The translations under genes and the position numbers were made by a program. A stretch of 64,000 bases of DNA from the NCBI GenBank assembly GCA_035532935.1, contig DATKQE010000111.1, positions 1 to 64,000 of the forward strand, in the 5' to 3' direction. Source of the stretch: DATJLY01 sp035532935. Its GTDB lineage: Bacteria; Pseudomonadota; Alphaproteobacteria; ATCC43930; CGMCC-115725. The notes beneath the pieces were generated by a model that saw only the letters and a list, made by a program, of their open reading frames with translations, was not told where the DNA came from and did not search any database. The first letter of the stretch is position 1, and each line of letters starts with the position of its first letter. Below are positions 25,445-32,954 of the stretch, one piece after another.

Positions 25445-26149
25445 TCAGCTCTTGAGTTCGGCGTTGAGCAACGGGACGAGGCGGCTCCACGCGTCGTCCG
25501 ACTGCTGCTCGCGATAGGTCGCCTTGTTCATGAAGTTCTGGAACGCGTGGCCGGCGCCGTCATAGAGCTTGAATTCGTGGCGCACGTTGAAGCGCTTGCA
25601 TTCCTCGGAGATGCGCGCCACGTCGGCGGGCGAGGGGTTCTTGTCCTCCTTGCCGAAGAAGCCGATGAGCGGACAGCTTATGTCGCGCGTGAACTCGATC
25701 GGCGGCGGCCGGTTGTCGCGCCGCGAGGTTAGGATGCCGCCGCCATAGAAAATCCCGGCGACGCGGAAGATCGGAATCGCGGTGGCGCAGAGGAACGACG
25801 TGCGCCCGCCCATGCAATGGCCGAGCACGCCGATGGCGTCCCGGCGCACGGATTTGAGCGACAGCAGATGATCGACAGTGGCGTTGACATCGACGATGGT
25901 GTGGCCGTCCTCGAGATAGTCCCGCGACTGGAGAGTGTCCTCGCCGGCGGGGCGGCGGTGATAGAGGTTGGGCGCGGCGGCGATGAAGCCCGCTTCCGCG
26001 AGCCGCTCGCAGGCGTGGCGGGTGAAGTCGTCGACCCCGTCGCGGTGATGCGCGACCACGATCGCTGGATGGGGTCCGGCGCCCTGCGGCGTCGCCAGGA
26101 AGATCGCCATCGGGGTGCCGCCCGAAACGACCGTTACGGTGCTTGTCAT
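25445..26149 (-). CDS. Dienelactone hydrolase-family protein
   Basis: An alpha/beta hydrolase of 234 residues from the dienelactone hydrolase family, which opens lactone intermediates of chlorocatechol and related ring cleavage. The nucleophile is a Cys (GVLGHCMGG), the acid is Asp in FGKEDKNPSPAD and the His is in YDGAGHAFQNF, so the Cys-Asp-His triad is complete. A ggaaggattgcggcg site precedes the ATG. It lies immediately upstream of the decarboxylase-like amidohydrolase in the same direction, so co-transcription and a shared pathway are likely. Other esters remain possible. Confidence 0.88.
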   Translation of the reverse strand: MTSTVTVVSGGTPMAIFLATPQGAGPHPAIVVAHHRDGVDDFTRHACERLAEAGFIAAAPNLYHRRPAGEDTLQSRDYLEDGHTIVDVNATVDHLLSLKSVRRDAIGVLGHCMGGRTSFLCATAIPIFRVAGIFYGGGILTSRRDNRPPPIEFTRDISCPLIGFFGKEDKNPSPADVARISEECKRFNVRHEFKLYDGAGHAFQNFMNKATYREQQSDDAWSRLVPLLNAELKS

Positions 26150-26221
26150 CGCCGCAATCCTTCCATCGTGGCGGCTTCGCGCTCATCTTCCTGCCGTGCG
26201 ACGGTGGCCGCAATGGGCTTG

Positions 26222-26695
26222 TCAGGCGAGGCACTGGCTCAAGAGGTCGAGCGCGGCGGCGGCGAAAGCCTGCATATTGGCGCGCCGGTCGGCGCTGCCG
26301 GTCTCGAGCGTGATGGCGCGCTCGCTCGCGCCGACGACGGCGAGGCAGCTATGCCCGGCGGCATCGCCATAACGGTTGCCGGTCGGCCCGCTCGCCCCGG
26401 TCTCGGCAATGCCCCAACTCGCGCCGAGCCGCTGGCGCACCGTCCGCGCCAGCAGCAGTGCGTAGGGTTCGCTCGACGCGCGCATGTCCCTAAGCTCGCC
26501 GATATCGAGCAGTCCCTTGCGTGCATTGACGGTATAGACCACCGCGCCGCCGAGGAAATAAGCCGATGCCCCGGGCACCGCGAGGAGCGCCGCCGCGACC
26601 AGCCCACCGGTCGAGGATTCGGCGACCGCGATGGTCTCGCCGCGCTCCTTGAGCCGGGCGCCGATGCGCGTGGCGCGGCTGACGAGTTCGTCCAT
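26222..26695 (-). CDS. cinA: CinA C-terminal-domain protein (nicotinamide-nucleotide amidase)
   Basis: A stand-alone CinA C-terminal domain of 157 residues (PncC-type nicotinamide mononucleotide deamidase, which recycles pyridine nucleotides). Motifs: ERGETIAVAESSTGGLVAAALLAVPGAS, GGAVVYTVNARK, ARTVRQRLGASWGIAETGASGPTG. The ATG at 26695 has aaggagaggcaacg upstream, deciding the start over a longer frame. The N-terminal molybdopterin-binding-like domain of full CinA is absent, as is common in proteobacteria. It is divergent from the molybdenum hydroxylase gene. Confidence 0.9.
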   Translation of the reverse strand: MDELVSRATRIGARLKERGETIAVAESSTGGLVAAALLAVPGASAYFLGGAVVYTVNARKGLLDIGELRDMRASSEPYALLLARTVRQRLGASWGIAETGASGPTGNRYGDAAGHSCLAVVGASERAITLETGSADRRANMQAFAAAALDLLSQCLA

Positions 26696-26824
26696 CGTTG
26701 CCTCTCCTTGTCGCGAAGGGACCCAGCGCGGAGCATAGGCAAAACGCGGCCGGCGGGGAACGTCGATGTCCCGCCTGCGCATTCTGTCCTATATTTATTC
26801 ATCCGTGATCGCGAGGAGGCGGGC

Positions 26825-29158
26825 GTGGGACAATTCGGTATCGGTCAGGCGGTACGGCGCAAGGAGGACGTGCGCTTCATCACCGGCACGGGGCGCTACA
26901 CCGACGATCTCGCCCGGCCCGGTCAGGCGCATGCGGTGTTCGTGCGCTCGCCACATGCCCATGCCCGCGTCGTGCGCATCGACGGCGCGGCAGCACGCCG
27001 CGCACCCGGCGTACTCGCGGTATTCAGCCACGCGGACATCGCTGCGGCGAAGCTCGGCACAATCAAGTGTGTCGTCCCGCTCAAGAACCGCAATGGCACG
27101 GCCTATCCCAATCCCGGCCGTCCGCTCCTTGCGGCGGACCGCGTCCGCCATGTCGGCGAGGCGGTGGCGATGGTGGTGGCGGAGACGCTGGCCGAGGCGA
27201 AGGACGCGGCCGAACTGGTCGAGGTCGAATACGAGCCTGTTGCCGCGGTGGTCACGCCCGAGGCGGCGGTGGCGCCGGGCGCGCCGCTTCTCTTCGACGA
27301 GGCCGCTGGCAATGTCGCGCTCGATTGGGCGCTCGGCGACGAGAAGGCGGTCGCTGCTGCCTTCGCCGCGGCGGCGCGAGTGGTCACGCTCGACCTCGCC
27401 ATCAGCCGCGTCGTCGTCAATCCGATCGAGCCGCGCAGCGTCATCGGCGAATACGATGCGGCGACGGAGCGGTTTACCGTTCATCTCGGCACGCAAGGGG
27501 TGTTTGCGGCGCGCAGCACGATTGCGAAAAGCCTGGCCGTGGCGGAAGACAAGGTCCACGTGATCACCGCCGATGTCGGCGGCAGCTTCGGCATGAAGGG
27601 ATTCGATTTTCCCGAGCATGCGCTCGTGCCCTGGGCGGCGTCGAAGGTGGGGCGACCGGTACGCTGGACCTGCGACCGCCAGGAAGGATTTCTCAGCGAT
27701 ACCCAGGGCCGCGAGCAGCAGGTCCGCGCCGCGCTCGCGCTCGACGGCGACGGCCGTTTCCTCGCCATTCGTGCCGAGACCTTTGCCAATATCGGGGCCT
27801 ATCTCTCGTATTTCTCGCTGCTCATTCCGACCATTGCCGGCTTCCGGCTGCTGACCGGCGCCTATCGCATCCCGGCGGCCTATGTGCACGTGCGCGCGGT
27901 TTACACCAACACCGTCTGGGTCGATGCCTATCGCGGCGCCGGTCGCCCCGAGACCGCCTATATTCTCGAGCGCCTCGTCGACGCGGCGGCGCGCGAGACC
28001 GGGATCCCCCGCGACGAGATCCGCCGCCGCAATTTCGTGCCGCGCACGGCGATGCCGTACAAGACGCCGATGATCGTCACCTATGACAGCGGCGATTTCC
28101 TGCTCAATCTCGAGACCGCGCTCCAGAGTGCCGACTGGAACGGCTTTCCCGCGCGACGGGCGGCGGCACTGGCGCGCGGTCGGCGTCGCGGCATCGGCAT
28201 CGCCTATTACATGGAAGTGACGGCGAACATGCCGCAGGAGCAGGCGGATATCCGCTTCCTTGGCGATGGGCGCGTATTCATGGGAGTTGGCACGGGTCCC
28301 TCGGGACAGGGCCACGAAACCGCCTTCGCCCAGATCCTCGAGGATCGTCTCGGCGTCCCGTTCGATGCGGTCGATTTCGTCTATGGCGATACCGACCGGC
28401 TGCGCCAGGGCGGCGGCACCGGCGGCGCCAAGTCGCTGATGCTTGCCGGCACCGCGCTTGTCGATGCGGCCGAGAAGATCGTCGCCAAGGGGCGGCGTCT
28501 CGCCGGCCACTTCCTCGAGGTCGCCGAGCCGGATATCGAGTTCCGCGACGGCGTCTTCACCGTTTCCGGCACCGACCGCGCCATCACCATCATCGAGCTG
28601 GCGCGCCGCACGCGCGAAGCCGCCAGCCTGCCGGACGGCCTGCCCCGCAGCCTCGACGACGTGGGGACGAGCACCGCCGACAAGAACACCTTCCCCAACG
28701 GCTGCCACGTCTGCGAGGTCGAGATCGATCCCGAGACCGGCGCGACCGAACTCTGCCGCTACACCGTGGCCGACGATTTCGGCCGCGTCGTCAACCCGTT
28801 GATCGTCGCGGGGCAGATCCATGGCGGCGTGGTCCAGGGCATCGGCCAGGCGCTGATGGAGGAGGCGCGCTATGACCGCGACAGCGGCCAGCTCCTGTCC
28901 GGGTCGCTGATGGATTATGCCTTGCCGCGGGCGGCCGATGTCGGCGATGTCGCGGTCACGTTCAACGAGGTGCCGTGCACTACCAACGTCCTCGGCATCA
29001 AGGGAGCGGGCGAGGCGGGCTCGGTCGGCTCGCTGGCCGCGGTGATGAGCGCGGTGCTCGATGCGCTGGCGCCGCTCGGGGTATCCGGTCTCGACATGCC
29101 GGCGACCCCGCAGCGCGTCTGGGCGGCGATCGCGGCCGCCGGAGCGCGCACGGGCTGA
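26825..29158 (+). CDS. Molybdenum hydroxylase large subunit (CoxL/xanthine-dehydrogenase type), AYRGAGR form
   Basis: The molybdopterin-cytosine-dinucleotide-binding subunit, 777 residues, of a CoxLMS-type hydroxylase. It begins GQFGIGQAVRRKEDVRFITGTGRYTDD; the active-site loop reads AYRGAGRPE (form II type, not the CO-dehydrogenase AYxCSFR) and the base Glu is in KGAGEAG near the C-terminus. The GTG start at 26825 is preceded by gaggagg. No CoxM or CoxS gene flanks it; the nearest ones are at 43725-45102. It hydroxylates an unknown aldehyde or heteroaromatic substrate. Confidence 0.92.
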   Translation: MGQFGIGQAVRRKEDVRFITGTGRYTDDLARPGQAHAVFVRSPHAHARVVRIDGAAARRAPGVLAVFSHADIAAAKLGTIKCVVPLKNRNGTAYPNPGRPLLAADRVRHVGEAVAMVVAETLAEAKDAAELVEVEYEPVAAVVTPEAAVAPGAPLLFDEAAGNVALDWALGDEKAVAAAFAAAARVVTLDLAISRVVVNPIEPRSVIGEYDAATERFTVHLGTQGVFAARSTIAKSLAVAEDKVHVITADVGGSFGMKGFDFPEHALVPWAASKVGRPVRWTCDRQEGFLSDTQGREQQVRAALALDGDGRFLAIRAETFANIGAYLSYFSLLIPTIAGFRLLTGAYRIPAAYVHVRAVYTNTVWVDAYRGAGRPETAYILERLVDAAARETGIPRDEIRRRNFVPRTAMPYKTPMIVTYDSGDFLLNLETALQSADWNGFPARRAAALARGRRRGIGIAYYMEVTANMPQEQADIRFLGDGRVFMGVGTGPSGQGHETAFAQILEDRLGVPFDAVDFVYGDTDRLRQGGGTGGAKSLMLAGTALVDAAEKIVAKGRRLAGHFLEVAEPDIEFRDGVFTVSGTDRAITIIELARRTREAASLPDGLPRSLDDVGTSTADKNTFPNGCHVCEVEIDPETGATELCRYTVADDFGRVVNPLIVAGQIHGGVVQGIGQALMEEARYDRDSGQLLSGSLMDYALPRAADVGDVAVTFNEVPCTTNVLGIKGAGEAGSVGSLAAVMSAVLDALAPLGVSGLDMPATPQRVWAAIAAAGARTG

Positions 29159-29349
29159 CGATCGACGGCGGCGTTAACCTTCCCGGATCCCGCAGGCCGC
29201 CGCTTCCGGTGTTCTTCCGCGGCCCGAATTGCGAAAATTTAATGGGCGTGAAGGCGAGGTGTAAGTCGCCGCGTCCCATGTTTTGCGCCAGCGGCGGCGC
29301 CGTCGCGGGCGCGCGAGCCGCGTAGAATCCTTCCGGAAAGGTCCTCCCG
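29159..29349. other. Intergenic region upstream of the HtrA-type protease
   Basis: About 190 bases. A less GC-rich patch near 29225-29255 (gcgaaaatttaatgggcg) is the likeliest promoter position for the protease gene. I cannot define a -35/-10 pair. No protein-like frame. Confidence 0.35.
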
Positions 29350-30915
29350 ATGTCGTCTTCGAACCTGAAAGAGATTTCCTGGCATCGCGCGCGTTTTGCC
29401 GCGCTCGCTGCCGGGGTCAGCCTGTGCTTCATCGGGGCCCCGATGGCGCTGGCGGAGAACGCCTCGCCGCCGCTCAACCGCAACGCTGCGGCAGCGAGCG
29501 CGATAACGCCGTTGCCGAGCTTCGGCCCGCTCGTCAAGAAGGTGATGCCGGCCGTGGTCAATATCCGGGTGACGGAGCGGTCGCCACAGGTCGCCGAAGA
29601 GATGCAGGGCAACGGCGAGAACGATCAGTCAGGGCCCGGCAACGGCCCCAACTTCCCGCCGTCGCCCTTCGGCCAGTTCCTGCACCGCTTCTTCGGGCAG
29701 CAAGGGCCGGGATTCGGCGGCCCGATGCCGCAGCAGCACATTGAGATGGCGCTGGGCTCGGGCTTCATCATCGATCCGAGCGGGTACATCGTGACCAACA
29801 ACCATGTCGTGAAGAACGGCAAGAAGATCACGGTGGTCTTCCAGGACGGCAGCCGGCATCCTGCCAAGCTCATCGGCACCGATCCCAAGACCGATCTGGC
29901 GCTGCTCAAGATCACGGCCGATCATCCGCTGCCGTACGTCTCCTGGGGCAACAGCAATGCGGCGCAAGTGGGTGATTGGGTGGTAGCGGTCGGTAATCCG
30001 TTCGGGCTCGGCGGCACGGTGAGCTCGGGCATCATCTCGGCGCGCGGCCGCGACATTCATGCCGGGCCCTATGACGATTTCCTGCAGCTCGACGCTTCGA
30101 TCAACCGCGGCAATTCGGGCGGGCCGACCTTCAACCTCGAGGGCCAGGTGATCGGCATCAACACCGCGATCTATTCGCCCAATGGCGGCTCGGTCGGGAT
30201 CGGCTTCGCCATTCCCTCGAGCCTGGCGCAGCCGGTGATCGCGCAGCTGCGCGAGCACGGCAAGGTCGAGCGCGGCTGGCTCGGCGTGCAGATCCAGACG
30301 GTGACGCCCGATCTCGCCAAGGGCCTCGGCCTCGCCAAGCCCGAAGGCGCGCTGGTGGCCGACGTGACCGCGGGCGGCCCTGCCGCCAAGGTCGGAATCA
30401 AGCAGGGCGACGTGATCCTGACCTACGAGGGCCACGACCTCGCCAAGATGCGCGACCTGCCGCTCGAAGTGGCGGACACGCCGATCGGCCACAAGGTGCC
30501 GCTGAAGGTGTGGCGCGACGGCCATGACGTCACGCTCGAGCCGACGATCGCCGAAATGCCGGCCCATCCCCAGCGCGTGGCGGAGAACGGCAATGGCGGC
30601 GCGGCAAGCGCGATGGGCCTCAAGCTCGCGCCGCTGACCGCCAATCTGCGCCACGAGCTTCACGTCGAGAAGGATGTGAAGGGGGTTGTCGTCATGCAGG
30701 TCGCGCCGAACAGCCCGCTCGCGTCGCTCGGCGTCGAGCGTGGCGACGTCGTCGAGGCGATCAACCGGCACCCGGTGGGGACGCCCGAACAAGCGGCCCA
30801 CCAGCTCGACCAGGTGGCGCATGAAAAGGGCAACAACCGCAGCGTTCTACTCCTGCTCAACCGCCACGGCGTCAACCAGTACGTCGCGATGACGGTGCAG
30901 GCGGGCAACGGCTGA
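29350..30915 (+). CDS. degP: Do/HtrA-family periplasmic serine protease
   Basis: This 521-residue Do-type protease has a signal peptide (AALAAGVSLCFIGAPMALAEN), a trypsin-like domain with H152 (TNNHVV), D182 (KTDLALLK) and S256 (INRGNSGGP), then two PDZ domains (GWLGVQIQTV and MGLKLAPLTA blocks). These proteases degrade or chaperone misfolded periplasmic proteins. A Gly/Pro-rich loop (residues ~90-128) between the first strands and the His is long but normal for DegP. It is monocistronic, with a hairpin just after its stop. Confidence 0.95.
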   Translation: MSSSNLKEISWHRARFAALAAGVSLCFIGAPMALAENASPPLNRNAAAASAITPLPSFGPLVKKVMPAVVNIRVTERSPQVAEEMQGNGENDQSGPGNGPNFPPSPFGQFLHRFFGQQGPGFGGPMPQQHIEMALGSGFIIDPSGYIVTNNHVVKNGKKITVVFQDGSRHPAKLIGTDPKTDLALLKITADHPLPYVSWGNSNAAQVGDWVVAVGNPFGLGGTVSSGIISARGRDIHAGPYDDFLQLDASINRGNSGGPTFNLEGQVIGINTAIYSPNGGSVGIGFAIPSSLAQPVIAQLREHGKVERGWLGVQIQTVTPDLAKGLGLAKPEGALVADVTAGGPAAKVGIKQGDVILTYEGHDLAKMRDLPLEVADTPIGHKVPLKVWRDGHDVTLEPTIAEMPAHPQRVAENGNGGAASAMGLKLAPLTANLRHELHVEKDVKGVVVMQVAPNSPLASLGVERGDVVEAINRHPVGTPEQAAHQLDQVAHEKGNNRSVLLLLNRHGVNQYVAMTVQAGNG

Positions 30916-30930
30916 GAACGGGCGCGGCCG

Positions 30931-30960
30931 GCGCCTGGTGGTATCGGGACCGCCAGGCGC
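30931..30960 (+). terminator. Strong hairpin after the HtrA protease gene (probable terminator)
   Basis: gcgcctggtgg (30931-30941) pairs with ccgccaggcgc (30950-30960) with a single G-T pair and an 8-base loop, 15 bases after the protease stop. There is no T-tract, so it would be a weak intrinsic or Rho-assisted terminator. Confidence 0.55.
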
Positions 30961-31343
30961 GGCCGCGCGCGACGAGCGAGTGCCGCAGCCCGGCCGCGCC
31001 GCGCGGCATCACATAAAATGCAGCCGATGAGGAAGACGCCGTAGATTGCTCACGGCGCGGCATCGGAGACGGCATCGGCGAGATTGGGCACGAACTCGAT
31101 GAAAAGACCGCGCCGAGGATGGATGCGATGCCGCCGACCATGATGCCGCATCCGCGGCCGCCGCCGTGCGGTCGTGCCGCGTGTAGGCGTCGAAACGGAG
31201 ATCTCCCTCCACCGTGAGGTCGGTGAAGGTGCCGCTGACGCCTTTACCGGCTGCCCATACACCAGTTTCGTCGGTTGGGCAGAGTCGGTTTCGACACTCG
31301 TGATGCTCTGGCGAGGCGGCGTAGAGAAAGGCCCTGGCCCGCG
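30961..31343. other. Decayed region with frame-broken remnants
   Basis: No intact gene. On the minus strand, pieces in different frames look protein-like: VSGTFTDLTVEGDLRFDAYTR (about 31170-31240), MVGGIASILGAV and, one frame on, LFIEFVPNLADAVSDAAP before a stop near 31048. The last two could be one small membrane protein broken by a frameshift. The families are not recognised. The patch separates the protease from the Flp pilin and looks like a site of repeated rearrangement. Confidence 0.4.
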
Positions 31344-31552
31344 TTATGCCGCCATGCTCGAGGCCGGCCGCCGTAGCCCGTCCTGCACGCGCGCGTCGTC
31401 GCAGACGGCAACGTTGAACCGCCGCCACGGCGAGCGCCCGAGATGCGGGCAGAAGACCGTGCCAGGCGCGAGCATGATGCCGTCGCGCCGCGCCGCTTCC
31501 GCCACTGCCAGCGCGTTGTCGCCGGACGCCTGTAATGCTCGCGGGTGGTGAG
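31344..31552 (-). pseudogene. C-terminal remnant of a PLP-dependent aminotransferase/MocR-type regulator
   Basis: About 65 codons on the minus strand end at a TAA at 31346-31344. They read SGDNALAVAEAARRDG, IMLAPGTVFCPHLG, SPWRRFNVAVCDD and ARVQDGLRR. This matches the C-terminal end of fold-type I aminotransferases and of MocR/GntR-aminotransferase regulators (G---A-RDGI-LAPG--F, then R-NVA---D-RV---L). The start, PLP Lys and DNA-binding domain are missing. It is a truncated leftover and probably untranslated. Confidence 0.55.
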
Positions 31553-31570
31553 AGCCCGCGCGAAAAACTC

Positions 31571-31610
31571 CAAGCAGGTTTCATAACCGCCAAGCAGGTT
31601 TCATAACCGC
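31571..31610. repeat. Perfect 20-bp tandem duplication with flanking inverted arms
   Basis: caagcaggtttcataaccgc occurs twice head to tail (31571-31590 and 31591-31610). The second copy with its flanks also forms ccaagc (31590-31595) and gcttgg (31609-31614), a 6-bp inverted pair around 13 bases. It lies between the aminotransferase remnant and the Flp pilin gene, and is less GC-rich than its surroundings. Confidence 0.85.
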
Positions 31611-31658
31611 TTGGAATCACACGATCCTCGGCCACTCGACCGGTTCGAAACCGCGCTT

Positions 31659-31826
31659 TTAGATGTCGCTCGCCACGGTATTGAAGGTGCCGAGGAGCGA
31701 GTTGCCGATGCTCGTCGCAGCGCCGAGGATGACGACGGCGATGAGCGATGCAATGAGCGCATATTCGATGGCGGTCGTGCCCCGCTCGTCGGACGACAGG
31801 GAAAGACACCGCGCGAAGCGAAGCAT
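31659..31826 (-). CDS. flp: Flp/Fap-type pilin component (orphan)
   Basis: A 55-residue pilin: after a short leader (MLRFARCLSLSSDERG) comes TTAIEYALIASLIAVVILG, the diagnostic Flp segment (G-TAIEYALIA hydrophobic core with the conserved Glu), and a tail SIGNSLLGTFNTVASDI. In Tad systems TadV-type prepilin peptidase cuts after the Gly, and the pilin assembles into thin adhesive pili. A ggaggtgtgcc site precedes the ATG at 31826. No tad/cpa assembly gene is in the window, so the assembly machine must lie elsewhere. Confidence 0.88.
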   Translation of the reverse strand: MLRFARCLSLSSDERGTTAIEYALIASLIAVVILGAATSIGNSLLGTFNTVASDI

Positions 31827-31944
31827 GGCACACCTCCGGTCTTGACGGCCATAGCATCGCTGCTAGGGCGTGAACGGTTCGTTACGATTCGCTAGACTTG
31901 TAACCGACCTCAAAGCCGTATGCCGGCGCCACAAGGAGAGCCCC

Positions 31945-32934
31945 ATGCCCAAAGCCATTCCCCTCACTCTCGCCTGCGGCGACTACGAGATCGTCCGCGC
32001 GCTCAAGGAAGGGCGGGTCCAGCCGGACGGGATCGAGCTGACGGTTCTCACCGACATGGATTCCACGACGCGGCACTGGCGCTTTCTGCGCAACCGGGAA
32101 TTCGACGTCGCCGAGGTCTCGGGTTCCGGCTACATCGCCGCGCGCGACCGCTCCCTGCCGTTCGTGGCGCTGCCGGTGTTCCTGCATCGCCGCTTCCGCC
32201 ACGGCTTCATCTTCATCAACACCGGCAAGGGCATCCGGAAGCCGGCGGACCTCATCGGCCGCAAGATCGGTGTGAAGTCGTACATGGTGACGGCGATCCT
32301 GTGGCTGCGCGGCATCCTCGAACACGAATACGGCGTGCCGCACAAATCGATCGAATGGTTCTCCGAGCTCGACGAGGACATCGACTTCACCCCGCCGCCG
32401 GACCTCAAATTCCATCGCGTCCGGCACGAGGATTCAGTCGAGACCATGCTCGCCGAGGGTGAACTCGACGCGGTGCTGCATTCGGACTTCATCAAACCGT
32501 TCGAGGCGAAGGACCCGCGCGTCGCCCGTCTCTTTCCTGACTACAAGCAGGAGGAAATGGCGTATTTCCGCAAGACCGGCATCTTTCCCATCATGCACGT
32601 GCTCGGAATCAAGCGCGAGATCGTCGAGCGCCATCCGTGGGTGGCGATCAATCTCCACCAGGCCTTCGAGCGGGCGAAGGCGACGGCGATGCGGCGAATG
32701 GAGAACCCGCGCCTCGTGCCACTCGCCTGGTACCGCGAGGCATGGGAGGAACAGCAGGCGCTTCTCGGCCCCGATCCCTGGGAATACGGCCTCACGCCGC
32801 AGAACCGGACCAATCTCGAGACGCTCGTGGCCTATTCGCACGAGCACGGGATGATCAGCCGCCCGATCCCGCTCGAAGAGCTTTTCCTCGACGTCTCCCA
32901 GGGCCGCAAGCGCGGCGACGAGTTCCGAATCTAG
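31945..32934 (+). CDS. 4,5-dihydroxyphthalate decarboxylase-like protein, copy 2
   Basis: The paralogue, also 329 residues, of the protein at 15821-16810, sharing ACGDYEIVRALKEG, RHWR, EFDV, LHRRFRHGF-F-N, SVETMLAEGE, RLFPDYK, TGIFPIMH, HPWVA and DPWEYGL. No signal peptide, so it is cytosolic. The middle segment that lines the binding site differs (VTAILWLRG versus SNIWMRG; SELDEDIDFTPPPD versus DRSEDLEFERQK), which suggests a different substrate. An aaggagagcccc site precedes the ATG. It converges on a UbiD-type decarboxylase gene. Decarboxylase activity is by family only. Confidence 0.82.
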   Translation: MPKAIPLTLACGDYEIVRALKEGRVQPDGIELTVLTDMDSTTRHWRFLRNREFDVAEVSGSGYIAARDRSLPFVALPVFLHRRFRHGFIFINTGKGIRKPADLIGRKIGVKSYMVTAILWLRGILEHEYGVPHKSIEWFSELDEDIDFTPPPDLKFHRVRHEDSVETMLAEGELDAVLHSDFIKPFEAKDPRVARLFPDYKQEEMAYFRKTGIFPIMHVLGIKREIVERHPWVAINLHQAFERAKATAMRRMENPRLVPLAWYREAWEEQQALLGPDPWEYGLTPQNRTNLETLVAYSHEHGMISRPIPLEELFLDVSQGRKRGDEFRI

Positions 32935-32954
32935 CCGGACGCCGCTCGCCGCCC

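Noticed and set aside
26795..28822. A 675-codon open frame on the minus strand opposite the Mo-hydroxylase gene
   Set aside because: It is Arg/Asp/Glu-rich shadow translation opposite a clear CoxL gene. Long antisense frames are expected in GC-rich DNA.
31174..31551. Plus-strand frame of 125 codons in the decayed region
   Set aside because: No motifs or ribosome-binding site; the minus strand carries the aminotransferase remnant.
31571..31610. Possible CRISPR repeat
   Set aside because: There are only two copies, head to tail without spacers, and no cas gene.
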